64,000 nucleotides of DNA from Parapedobacter sp. SGR-10 (GTDB lineage Bacteria > Bacteroidota > Bacteroidia > Sphingobacteriales > Sphingobacteriaceae). Position numbers and translations under genes: made by a program. The stretch is from positions 62,001-126,000 of the forward strand of contig NZ_JAAJTJ010000007.1 in assembly GCF_011030405.1 (NCBI RefSeq), given 5' to 3'. This document shows, in pieces, positions 25,440-34,042 of the stretch; position 1 is the first letter of the stretch; the number at the start of each line of letters is the position of its first letter. The notes beneath the pieces were generated by a model, which was given only the letters and a program-made list of their open reading frames with translations, searched no databases and was not told the origin of the DNA.

Positions 25440-25450
25440 ATATTATATAT

Positions 25451-26641
25451 ATGAAAGTTACAAAGATAGAGACATTTATTAGTGATGTGTATAGGACCAA
25501 TTGGGTTTTTGTCAAAGTGCATACCGATTCAGGGTTATACGGTGTAGGGGAGGCTACGTTGGAGCATCAGGAGTTGACCGTAGAGGCTGCTGTGAAGGAA
25601 CTGAACCGTCATTTGGTCGGGAAAGACCCGCATGATATTGAGGCCTTTTTTCACGATACGTTGCGAAACTCATATTGGCGGGGCGGTCCGGTACTGATGA
25701 GTGCTATGGCGGGTGTGGAGATGGCTCTGTGGGATATTAAGGGGAAAGACCTAGGGGTACCCGTTTACCAATTGTTGGGAGGTAAGGTGCGTGATAAAGT
25801 TCCTTGTTATGCCAACGGTTGGTTTGCACCGGCCAAAACACCGGAAGAATTTGCTGCCAAAGCCAAAGAGACCGTAAAAAAAGGATACAAGGGACTAAAA
25901 TGGGATCCTTTTGGTTCCGCCTATCTGACATTGACAAAAGAAGAGTTTAACCTGGCTATCGATTGTATCGCGGCAGTCAAAGATGCTGTGGGCAATGAAA
26001 TGGAAATTCTGATCGAAGGACACGGAAGGTTCAATTTGCCTACAGCACTGAAAGTTGCTCATGCCATTGAAGATTTCGGTGTGCTGTGGTTTGAAGAACC
26101 GCTTCCACCTGAAAACCTGGAAGGATTGGCCCAACTAAAGAAAAGAACAAAGGTGTCTATTGCGGCAGGTGAGCGGTTGTACGGTCGTATGGACTACAAG
26201 ACATTTTTCAATCTGCAATGTGCCGACTTTGCCCAGCCGGATGTAAGTCACTCGGGCGGTATCATGGAGACACGCAAGATCGCTGCTATGGCAGAGTGCC
26301 ACCATATCCCGGTCTGCCCGCACAATCCGATCGGGCCGATAGCTAATGCGGCTACATTGCAGCTGGCTGCCTGTACGCCAAATTTCTACCTATTGGAAAC
26401 TATGAGTGCCGATGTGCCGTATCGTCATGAGTTGACAACAGAGCAAGTCAATTTCAAAGACGGTTTTATGGAAATCGGCAATGCGCCCGGGCTCGGTATA
26501 GACATCAAAACAGAAAATTGCAAGAAGTATCCTTATCAGCCACATGACTTACGCCATTACAATGGCAAACTTACAGAAATCAGACCGGCAGATGCGAAGG
26601 ACTCCTTTCAACAAAATACATACGCAAATGAGCATCAATAA
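25451..26641 (+). CDS. Mandelate racemase/enolase-superfamily dehydratase, D-galactonate dehydratase-like
   Basis: 396 residues. The capping domain starts MKVTKIETF and carries VGEATLEHQELTVEAAV. The barrel contributes metal ligands Glu189, Glu215 (FEEP) and Glu241 (AGERLYG), and catalytic-type His191 (EGHGRF) and His291 (CPHNPIGP). This layout (His after the first ligand, His after the third) is that of DgoD galactonate dehydratase, except that the first ligand is Glu rather than Asp. Dehydration of galactonate or a close aldonate gives KDGal, the substrate of the DgoK encoded nearby. Resemblance to DgoD is greater than to the 3,6-anhydrogalactonate cycloisomerase sequences I remember, but a related aldonate remains possible. 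It is followed by the aldolase with a 14-base overlap. Confidence 0.85.
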   Translation: MKVTKIETFISDVYRTNWVFVKVHTDSGLYGVGEATLEHQELTVEAAVKELNRHLVGKDPHDIEAFFHDTLRNSYWRGGPVLMSAMAGVEMALWDIKGKDLGVPVYQLLGGKVRDKVPCYANGWFAPAKTPEEFAAKAKETVKKGYKGLKWDPFGSAYLTLTKEEFNLAIDCIAAVKDAVGNEMEILIEGHGRFNLPTALKVAHAIEDFGVLWFEEPLPPENLEGLAQLKKRTKVSIAAGERLYGRMDYKTFFNLQCADFAQPDVSHSGGIMETRKIAAMAECHHIPVCPHNPIGPIANAATLQLAACTPNFYLLETMSADVPYRHELTTEQVNFKDGFMEIGNAPGLGIDIKTENCKKYPYQPHDLRHYNGKLTEIRPADAKDSFQQNTYANEHQ

Positions 26642-27275
26642 GAATAGTTTCAATGCGGAGTTGTTCGATCAACTTCCGGTAGTAGGAATCTTGAGGGATG
26701 TCAGTATGGAAGATGCAGCCAGGATATTGCCCTTGTACGTTGAGGCCGGGTTTACGACCATTGAGGTGCCTATCAATTGTGACAATGCCGAACAGCTGAT
26801 ACAGTACATCGTGTCGAACTGCGGGGATAGGCTGAATGTCGGAGCCGGATCGGTGATAGATGTGTCGGATCTGGACAAGGCTTTGGGAGCCGGTGCATGC
26901 TTTATCGTCACTCCTGTAGTCGACGAAGAGGTGATAAGCAGTTGTGTAGGTCAGGGCATTCCGGTTTTTCCCGGGGCATTCAGCCCTACCGAGATCGCTA
27001 AGGCCTGGAAGCTAGGGGCGACGATGGTCAAGGTCTTTCCGGCCGATGAACTTGGTATTGGCTATATCAAGGCATTGAAAGCTCCGCTGAAAGGTATAAA
27101 ACTACTTCCTACAGGAGGCATCTCTATCGATAATGCCCGATCTTACTTTAAGGCAGGAGCACAGGGTGTGGGGGTGTCGACAGGATTATTTAAATCCGAA
27201 CTGATCCGAAACAAGGATTGGGATAGATTGCGCGCACATTTTGTAGCGTTTTATCAAGCGGTTCAAAACAGATAA
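26628..27275 (+). CDS. dgoA: 2-dehydro-3-deoxy-6-phosphogalactonate (KDPGal/KDPG) aldolase
   Basis: 215 residues from the ATG at 26628, which overlaps the dehydratase gene by 14 bases; a longer open frame begins at 26544 but would add 28 residues not seen in the family. The class I aldolase features are IEVPINCDNAEQL, NVGAGSVID, FIVTPVVDEEV, and the Schiff-base Lys135 in MVKVFPADELG. The phosphate-binding turn is LLPTGGIS. The IEVPIN segment has Asn where Eda has Arg, as I remember for DgoA, favouring KDPGal over KDPG. Products are pyruvate and glyceraldehyde-3-phosphate. It completes the KDGal, KDPGal, triose sequence with dgoK. Confidence 0.88.
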   Translation: MSINKNSFNAELFDQLPVVGILRDVSMEDAARILPLYVEAGFTTIEVPINCDNAEQLIQYIVSNCGDRLNVGAGSVIDVSDLDKALGAGACFIVTPVVDEEVISSCVGQGIPVFPGAFSPTEIAKAWKLGATMVKVFPADELGIGYIKALKAPLKGIKLLPTGGISIDNARSYFKAGAQGVGVSTGLFKSELIRNKDWDRLRAHFVAFYQAVQNR

Positions 27276-27313
27276 ATAAAACACAATTATAAACATATAT
27301 TAAATTATTTATT

Positions 27314-28873
27314 ATGAGGGGGGAAATAATTACTACATTGTTTATTGTTGCTTTGTCAATGATAGGTTGCCAAAAGAATCTGGACAATAACAGTGGTCTC
27401 GAATTTGATGCGCTCCAAGTCAATTTTGGAGCTACATCGGTAGGCAGAACATGGGCGGAGGGCAATGAAATCGGTATTTATGGTTTCTGTACACGCAATG
27501 GTGAGCAGGATGTACGTATGAGTACCAACACAAATGCAAGGTATGTGGCAAAGTCTGATGGAGGGGCCTTTCATTTTGCCAAGGTGTCTGATGGTGATCA
27601 GATCATCGCGAACAAAGACGACCACAATTTTAGGTTTCACGCATACTTTCCATATTCTGCGTCCAATAGTGATATGTCCGCTCTAAGTGTACAGGTACCA
27701 GCTAGGCAGCTCCACGCTACCGGTGTCGACAATTATGGGTTGTATGTTGCCAGCACGCAGGTGAGTACTGTTGTACCTACGATCAACCTGGATTTCAAAA
27801 GTGTGTTTAGTACAGTAGAGCTTTATTTGCCAAATGACATTATCGATGAGGACGGCAATTCTGTTGTCCGTTCATTGACATTGAAACCAGCTGTCCCGGA
27901 TAATTTCAGTGGTGTATTGGCCGATGGAGGTACATACAATCTGGAGACAGGGACCTTTTCAAGTAACCCAAGTCTACAGTCTGACGAGATAGAGCTGGAT
28001 TTTGGAACGGCGGGTATTGTCCTGACCAGTGCATTTACAAAAGTTTCATTGGCTGTGGCTCCCTTTACTATTCCGGAAGGAGGAATGGACGTTGTGCTGA
28101 GTGATCTATCCGGAAATGAAACGATTATAACTATTCTTGACGGAGAGGAGGGTACTGTACTAGCTGCTGGACAAGTGCTTACGGAGTATCTGAGCAGAGA
28201 CAATGATGGGATTATTCCTGTGAATTTCCCTGTAGTTTTTTCGCTTGGTTTGACCAATGGTGACCGCAATTTTACGGCTGTCACACAACCTAGATGGGTG
28301 TCCGATGGAATATGGACCTGTCCTTCCCAAACACAGGCTTATGCGCAGTGGTATAAGGTTTCCGATCCTGCACCATCACCGCTTCAGTTCAAACAATTTG
28401 TTAATACCGGAGCGATCAGCAGCCCTGAGATCAGAGGTATCTGGACAGGAGATTATTTGGAATTTACCTTACCAGTGAAGAGGTTTGCAGCCGGAACTGC
28501 AGTGACAATCAAGTTTCCTATGTACACACGGCAGGGACCTGTGTTTTGGAATATTGAGTACTTTGATGAGGGTGTGTGGAAGTCTAATAAGACCAATGTG
28601 ACGAGCTATGATCCGGCTTATACCCGGCAGGCTACGTTTTCTTTGATCCGGGGAGGAAAAATCATTGAGCATACGATGATCTTTGCCGAAGCGATCCAAA
28701 GTGGGCATGTCAAGATCCGGATCACGTGTGCTGATGGTTCGATTCAGGCCGATACAGATACAAAAGTTGCAGTCCGTACCACACCATGGGTAAGTTCAGG
28801 AACCTACGGAGCACCATTTTATCTTTATTTGGCCGATTCGGATGTCACGAGTATCACATTCTCGACCAATTGA
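27314..28873 (+). CDS. Fimbrillin-like (Mfa1/FimA-type) lipoprotein in a PUL
   Basis: 519 residues. The lipoprotein signal IITTLFIVALSMIGC gives a Cys at about 19. The N-terminal half has the layout of fimbrillin-family proteins: WAEGNEIGIYGF near the start, FRFHAYFPYS, then 'VVPTINLDFKSVFSTVELYL' and a late LTLKPAVPDNFSGVL, followed by LSLAVAP-type strands (VSLAVAPFTIPEGG). The C-terminal part (about 300-519) is a separate beta-rich region with YLEFTLPVKRFAAGTAVTIKF and WNIEYFDEGVWK, perhaps a carbohydrate-binding or discoidin-like domain. Fimbrillins normally polymerise in fimbriae, but single copies occur in PULs as putative surface adhesins. It lies between dgoA (38-base gap) and SusC2, linking the catabolic cassette to the uptake genes. 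Confidence 0.68.
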   Translation: MRGEIITTLFIVALSMIGCQKNLDNNSGLEFDALQVNFGATSVGRTWAEGNEIGIYGFCTRNGEQDVRMSTNTNARYVAKSDGGAFHFAKVSDGDQIIANKDDHNFRFHAYFPYSASNSDMSALSVQVPARQLHATGVDNYGLYVASTQVSTVVPTINLDFKSVFSTVELYLPNDIIDEDGNSVVRSLTLKPAVPDNFSGVLADGGTYNLETGTFSSNPSLQSDEIELDFGTAGIVLTSAFTKVSLAVAPFTIPEGGMDVVLSDLSGNETIITILDGEEGTVLAAGQVLTEYLSRDNDGIIPVNFPVVFSLGLTNGDRNFTAVTQPRWVSDGIWTCPSQTQAYAQWYKVSDPAPSPLQFKQFVNTGAISSPEIRGIWTGDYLEFTLPVKRFAAGTAVTIKFPMYTRQGPVFWNIEYFDEGVWKSNKTNVTSYDPAYTRQATFSLIRGGKIIEHTMIFAEAIQSGHVKIRITCADGSIQADTDTKVAVRTTPWVSSGTYGAPFYLYLADSDVTSITFSTN

Positions 28874-28952
28874 TAAGGATTTAATAAGGACAAAAACATG
28901 TTGACAGGTGTCCGGTCGCAGGGCACGATTAAACAATATAAACTAAGTTTTT

Positions 28953-31900
28953 ATGAATAGATATAATTATCCATTATTGTTGTTGCTATGTCTGCTGTCG
29001 TGGCAGATGGTATGGGGGCAGCAAACTAATAGGGTCAGTGGAAAAGTCCTCGGTGAAGACAGGGCTCCTCTTAGCGGGGCTTCGGTCAAGATTTTGGACA
29101 AGGTACAAAGTGTGAATACAGGCTCTTCCGGCGAATTTGAGATCGTATGTGGTCCAGAAGATGTCCTTGTATTTACCTACTTAGGGTACGAACCACAGCA
29201 AGTTGCTGTCAGGGGACGTAACTATTTGGAAGTCGTGTTGGCTATGCAATCCAGTGTATTGGAAGATGTGGTCGTAGTGGGATACGGCATACAAAAACGA
29301 GTCAACGTGACCGGTGCTGTGACATCGGTCAACTATAGCGAACAAGCACAATCCAGACCGGCAACAACTACAGCTGGTATCTTGGCTGGGCTTAGTCCGG
29401 GTTTAGCGATACAGCAACCTTCGGGCAGACCGGGGCAAGAGGGAGTCATGATCAGGGTAAGGGGAGTAGGGACACTCAATAATGCTGCTCCGCTCGTGAT
29501 CGTGGATGGGTTTGAGACCACGATAGGGAATGTCAATCCAGATGACATAGCGAGTATGTCTATACTAAAAGATGCGGCTTCCAGTGCCATTTATGGAAAT
29601 AGGGCTGCAAACGGTGTCATATTGATCACCACAAAGACCGGCACTTCAAAGCCTACGGTTTCTTTCAACAGTATTGTTTCTTTGAATAAACCTCAGAATT
29701 ATGTGGATATAATCTCTAATTATGCCGACTACATGTCGATAATAAACGAGTCGGCAGAGAATATTGACGTTGCTTTGCCGTTTTCGCAAGCGATGATCGA
29801 TCTCTGGCGAGAAAAGGAAAATGATCCAAACGGTATCGCAGACTCGGGATACCCAAATTACGTGGCTTATCCAAATACAGATTGGATGGATGCCTTTTTT
29901 AATGATGAGATTTATCAAAGACATGCTCTTTCCATATCCGGAGCGTCCAATAGTACGAATTACCTCATGTCTATGTCCTATATGGACAACCCCGGAATCA
30001 TGATAAATTCGGGAATGAAGAAAGTTATGTTGCGTGCCAATGTCGCCTCCAAGGTCAACAGTTGGCTGGAAGTAGGCACCAAACTGTGGGGGTATGAAAA
30101 CTCTTTGCAGATGAATGGCCTGGACAATGCTTTTAGTTTTATGACACGGGCTGTTCCGGGTATTTATCCCTACCATGATGGAAAGTATGGTTGGAGAGAA
30201 AACCCCGAACAGAGTTCTAATTCGCGTAATAATCTTTATTTTGCGGATCGGGTAAATGGAATGGATAGAACATTCTATACCAATTCTACTCTATTTGCTG
30301 ACGTAACACTGCCTTATTCATTGAAGTATAATATATCATTAAACTATATTAGGCAGAACGGTGGTTATAAATTTAATGAACGTACCCTAAATGCTTTCTC
30401 ATTCCGAACAGGAAATTGGGACTATTATTATGAGGATCTGGAGAAATTATTTCTTCGGGTGCGAAACGATAATTCCCGTCGTTGGACGGCGCAGAGTACA
30501 CTATCCTGGAATCGTACCTTTGCACATAAGCATGATATCGCAGCTTTACTGGGTTTTGAGGCCCTGTACAACAATAGCGATAATTCTTTTGTAGAAAAAA
30601 ATGGTTTTCTGAGTGATAAACTTGTTGAACTCAATACTGTCAGTAACATGGTGGCTATCACAGGAACACAGACGGATTTTGCCACACAATCGGTTTTTGG
30701 ACGGATGCAATATGCTTACGACAATCGCTATCTCTTGGAGATGAATCTTCGCTACGATGGATCCTCACGTTTTGCCCGTCAGTCTCGTTGGGGAGTATTC
30801 CCATCGGTATCTGCCGGATGGCGTATAGATCAGGAAGCATTTATGGCTAATACAAAAATCGACAACCTCAAACTTCGTGGATCATGGGGGAAATTGGGAA
30901 ATCATAGTATTGGAAACTATGACTATCAGGCTACTTATGCCTCGGGATCTACCTATTCTTTTGGGGGGAGTTTGGCTCCGGGAATGGTTGCTTCTTTGTC
31001 AAACAATTTGTTGGAATGGGAAACCACAACGATGTCCAATATCGGTGTCGAACTCGGGATCCTGAAGAATAGGTTGACCTTTGAAACAGATCTATATAAT
31101 AAGGTGACGGACGGGATCCTATTTAGGGCGCCGGTGTATGCTACTGTAGGGGTCAAATCGCCTCCTTATCAAAATATTGCAGAAGTCACAAACAAAGGGA
31201 TGGAGTTTACCCTCGGATGGCGTGACAAGGTAAAAGATTTCAGCTATGGAGTGTCAGCCAATTTTACCAGAAATTGGAATCAGGTCACTAAATACAGAGG
31301 ACGCTTGAATGCGGGTTGGGTAACTGACGAGAATGGCCTACGAAAATACGAAACCAATATAGGTGATGTGGCTACGGTAGTGGGCAACGAACGCCGTACG
31401 ATGGAAGGTAAGCTTATTAATGAATATTTTCTATTAAATACATACTCAGGGGATGGAAACTACTTCTTCAATGATGGCTCTGTCAATCCAAAAGGAGGGC
31501 CGCAGGACGGTATGATCCGCACCGAGGACGATATGCAGTGGTTGCAAGCGATGGTGGATGCTGGAAATGAATTTTTGCCAAACAAGACCATTGGTAAGAA
31601 AGGAATTTGGTATGGTGATTATATTTATGATGATACCAATGGTGATGGTGTCTATGGAGATCCGAATGACTATACATTCCAGAATGTGGCCATGACACCT
31701 AAATATACCTACGGTTTCCAGCTAAACCTCGGGTGGAAGGATATCAGCCTTTCGACGCTGTGGGCTGGTGCGGGTGGACATTCGGTTTATTATAGATTTC
31801 CCGGTATTAATGCCTATTCGACCAGAGCAGATTTGACCATACCCAAAGAGATTGCCTATGATCACTATTTTTACGATCCGATCAATCCTGACGACCCCCG

Positions 31901-32210
31901 TACGAATGTGACATCAAAACATGGTCGTCTGACCATGAACTATGGCTCGGAGCAAAATGGCGGTTCAAATTATTCCAATCTATGGCTTTACAAGGCAGAC
32001 TATCTCAAGCTGAAGAATCTGACGCTTGGATACACCGTGCCAAGAAAATGGATTGGAAAGATCGGTTTCCAAGATGTGCGCTTGTATGTTAGTGGTGAGA
32101 ATTTGTTCACATTTACCAAGTTTCCTGGAATGGATCCTGAGTTTACGGAAACATTACAGTTCTATTCTAACTTGAGTCAATACTCCATAGGCCTTAATAT
32201 CAAACTATAA
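28953..32210 (+). CDS. SusC-like TonB-dependent transporter without STN domain (SusC2, PUL B)
   Basis: 1085 residues. A signal peptide (YPLLLLLCLLSWQMVWGQ) is followed directly by a carboxypeptidase-regulatory-like domain (RVSGKVLGEDRAPLSGASVKI, about 28-100), a TonB-box-like LEDVVVVGYG (about 107), a plug domain with SMSILKDAASSAIYGNRAANG and a barrel ending in YSIGLNIKL. It has no STN domain, unlike the other three SusC proteins here, and there is no FecR or ECF sigma gene in this PUL. Regulation therefore probably runs through the GntR repressor or an unlinked regulator. It should import fragments of the PUL B glycan. The 80-base gap before it shows no convincing promoter. Confidence 0.96.
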   Translation: MNRYNYPLLLLLCLLSWQMVWGQQTNRVSGKVLGEDRAPLSGASVKILDKVQSVNTGSSGEFEIVCGPEDVLVFTYLGYEPQQVAVRGRNYLEVVLAMQSSVLEDVVVVGYGIQKRVNVTGAVTSVNYSEQAQSRPATTTAGILAGLSPGLAIQQPSGRPGQEGVMIRVRGVGTLNNAAPLVIVDGFETTIGNVNPDDIASMSILKDAASSAIYGNRAANGVILITTKTGTSKPTVSFNSIVSLNKPQNYVDIISNYADYMSIINESAENIDVALPFSQAMIDLWREKENDPNGIADSGYPNYVAYPNTDWMDAFFNDEIYQRHALSISGASNSTNYLMSMSYMDNPGIMINSGMKKVMLRANVASKVNSWLEVGTKLWGYENSLQMNGLDNAFSFMTRAVPGIYPYHDGKYGWRENPEQSSNSRNNLYFADRVNGMDRTFYTNSTLFADVTLPYSLKYNISLNYIRQNGGYKFNERTLNAFSFRTGNWDYYYEDLEKLFLRVRNDNSRRWTAQSTLSWNRTFAHKHDIAALLGFEALYNNSDNSFVEKNGFLSDKLVELNTVSNMVAITGTQTDFATQSVFGRMQYAYDNRYLLEMNLRYDGSSRFARQSRWGVFPSVSAGWRIDQEAFMANTKIDNLKLRGSWGKLGNHSIGNYDYQATYASGSTYSFGGSLAPGMVASLSNNLLEWETTTMSNIGVELGILKNRLTFETDLYNKVTDGILFRAPVYATVGVKSPPYQNIAEVTNKGMEFTLGWRDKVKDFSYGVSANFTRNWNQVTKYRGRLNAGWVTDENGLRKYETNIGDVATVVGNERRTMEGKLINEYFLLNTYSGDGNYFFNDGSVNPKGGPQDGMIRTEDDMQWLQAMVDAGNEFLPNKTIGKKGIWYGDYIYDDTNGDGVYGDPNDYTFQNVAMTPKYTYGFQLNLGWKDISLSTLWAGAGGHSVYYRFPGINAYSTRADLTIPKEIAYDHYFYDPINPDDPRTNVTSKHGRLTMNYGSEQNGGSNYSNLWLYKADYLKLKNLTLGYTVPRKWIGKIGFQDVRLYVSGENLFTFTKFPGMDPEFTETLQFYSNLSQYSIGLNIKL

Positions 32211-32221
32211 AATATTTTGTT

Positions 32222-33988
32222 ATGAAAAAAATCGTTAAAATATATTGGCTTTATCCTCTATTTTGCCTAATGATAGGATGTAGTGGTTTTTTGGATAGAA
32301 GTCCTTATGATGAGGTTTCCTCTGAAAATGTGTTTACCTCAGCAGCTTTGGCAGAATCGGTGGTCAATGGAACATATAGCAACCTTAGATATGATTACAG
32401 CAACTTTGGAACGGAAATCATCAATTGGGATGCGCTATCCTCGGTGTTGGATCCTGCGGACGCTAATGTTTCGCTCAATTATTCCTACCTCCTTGGAACG
32501 ATCCAACCTAATAACCCCATGTTTTTAAGGTACTGGCAGCGTTTGTATGAGGGGGTAAACCGTGCGAATGATGTGATCAATAATATTAGTCGCGTACCCG
32601 ACATGAGTGACGAGGTCAAGGCGCGTCGTATTGCAGAATGTAAGTTTCTTAGAGCTTACCATTATTATCGGCTTAACAGCCTTTGGCGAGGGGTTCCGAT
32701 CTATTTGGAAAACCTAGCCAATGCAGAATATACACGTTCACGGGCATCAGAAGAGGATGTTTGGAATCAGATCATTCAAGATTTGACAGATTGTATCAAT
32801 ACAGCTGAATTGCCTGGAAAATATGCATCCAACAGCAGTGACTATGGGCGTGTCAGTAAGGGAGCAGCATACACGCTTCGTGGCAAAACCTATATGTGGC
32901 TCAAGAAATGGGATCTGGCAGAGGCAGATTTTAGGGAAGTCGGCAATCAAGGCTATACGCTTTACACCGGAAGTTACGCCAATCTATTCAAGCTGCCACA
33001 AGAGCGGAGTGATGAAATGATCTTCAGTGTGCAGATGGAAGAACAGGCAAATATGGGCAATGTTTTCAGCCGTACCTACGGTAATCGCTTGACAACGGGA
33101 AGTGGTAATTCATCCTTTTTTATGAATACCCAATTTGTGGACTCTTATGAATGGGCTAATGGCAAGCCTTTCGATTGGGAAGATGTTATTCCCGGTTATC
33201 ATGCGAAAGCTCCCAAAGCTAGAAGTGTTTATTTTCTTCGGGACAACATCAATTCGTCCGAACAGACGAATATGCAGACCTATGGTGCCGATATGAGCGA
33301 ATATCTGGCGACAGGCAACGAAGCCCGTATCAGACAGGCCTATATAGGACGTGATGCACGGTTGGAAGCTACGGTGATTACACCCTATTCCGTCTATTTG
33401 GGTGGTTTTTCTGGTGCAGAGATCAATTATTCATCTAGATGGCCATTTCGTAGCAGTGCTTCCGCACCGTACGATCTACAGACCAACACCAATAGTTATA
33501 TGCTATATTCGATTCGCAAATTTGTGACTGAGGGACGACAATTCCTCAATGTGAGCTTCAATCCTATCGATGTTCCGATATTCCGCTACGCGGATGTGCT
33601 CCTCGGTCTCGCAGAAGCACTGAATGAGCAGGGAAGGTATCAAGATGCCATCGTATATGTCAATCAGGTGCGCAACCGAGCAAATGTAGCTCCACTGAAT
33701 GAACCGGGAAACCCTTACGTAGCCGTAAGCAGCTCGAATGACCTGCGTCCTCGTATCCGAAATGAACGCAAATGGGAATTTGCCGGCGAAATGCAGCTTT
33801 ACTACGATGAACTCCGCTGGGGTACGTGGCAGGAAAGTAAATTTGCGACAGGCAACGGTTTGTTGGAAGTGTGGGGTGCTCCGGTATATACCTATAATTG
33901 GGGAGGATCGGCCTATCTCAAGTGGGCTATACCGCAGGCCGAAAGAGAGCGGAACACAAGTCTCGTCCAGAATGAAGGTTGGCGGTAA
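32222..33988 (+). CDS. SusD/RagB-like surface glycan-binding lipoprotein (SusD2, PUL B)
   Basis: 588 residues. The signal IYWLYPLFCLMIGC puts the lipidated Cys at 20, followed by SGFLDRSPYDEVS, the classic start of mature SusD. Helical landmarks are ARRIAECKFLRAYHYYRLNSLWRGVPIYLE, GRVSKGAAYTLRGKTYMWLKKWDLAEADFREV (TPR), IFRYADVLLGLAEALNEQG and IRNERKWEFAGEMQLYYDELRWG near the C terminus. It begins 11 bases after SusC2 and forms the lid of that transporter. It is not a close relative of SusD1 or SusD4; the central region (about 330-400) is longer, which fits a different ligand. Confidence 0.95.
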   Translation: MKKIVKIYWLYPLFCLMIGCSGFLDRSPYDEVSSENVFTSAALAESVVNGTYSNLRYDYSNFGTEIINWDALSSVLDPADANVSLNYSYLLGTIQPNNPMFLRYWQRLYEGVNRANDVINNISRVPDMSDEVKARRIAECKFLRAYHYYRLNSLWRGVPIYLENLANAEYTRSRASEEDVWNQIIQDLTDCINTAELPGKYASNSSDYGRVSKGAAYTLRGKTYMWLKKWDLAEADFREVGNQGYTLYTGSYANLFKLPQERSDEMIFSVQMEEQANMGNVFSRTYGNRLTTGSGNSSFFMNTQFVDSYEWANGKPFDWEDVIPGYHAKAPKARSVYFLRDNINSSEQTNMQTYGADMSEYLATGNEARIRQAYIGRDARLEATVITPYSVYLGGFSGAEINYSSRWPFRSSASAPYDLQTNTNSYMLYSIRKFVTEGRQFLNVSFNPIDVPIFRYADVLLGLAEALNEQGRYQDAIVYVNQVRNRANVAPLNEPGNPYVAVSSSNDLRPRIRNERKWEFAGEMQLYYDELRWGTWQESKFATGNGLLEVWGAPVYTYNWGGSAYLKWAIPQAERERNTSLVQNEGWR

Positions 33989-34042
33989 AAGAAAGAGGGA
34001 ATTAGTTATTTTGTGGGAGTAGATAATATAGTTTTAGAGAAA

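Noticed and set aside
26544..26627. Longer N terminus for the aldolase gene
   Set aside because: These 28 residues lie within the dehydratase coding region and are not part of the roughly 210-residue aldolase family; ATG 26628 fits better.
25451..26641. Assignment of the enolase-superfamily protein as 3,6-anhydrogalactonate cycloisomerase
   Set aside because: Would suit an agar pathway, but the His-after-ligand arrangement and overall sequence look like DgoD-type galactonate dehydratase.
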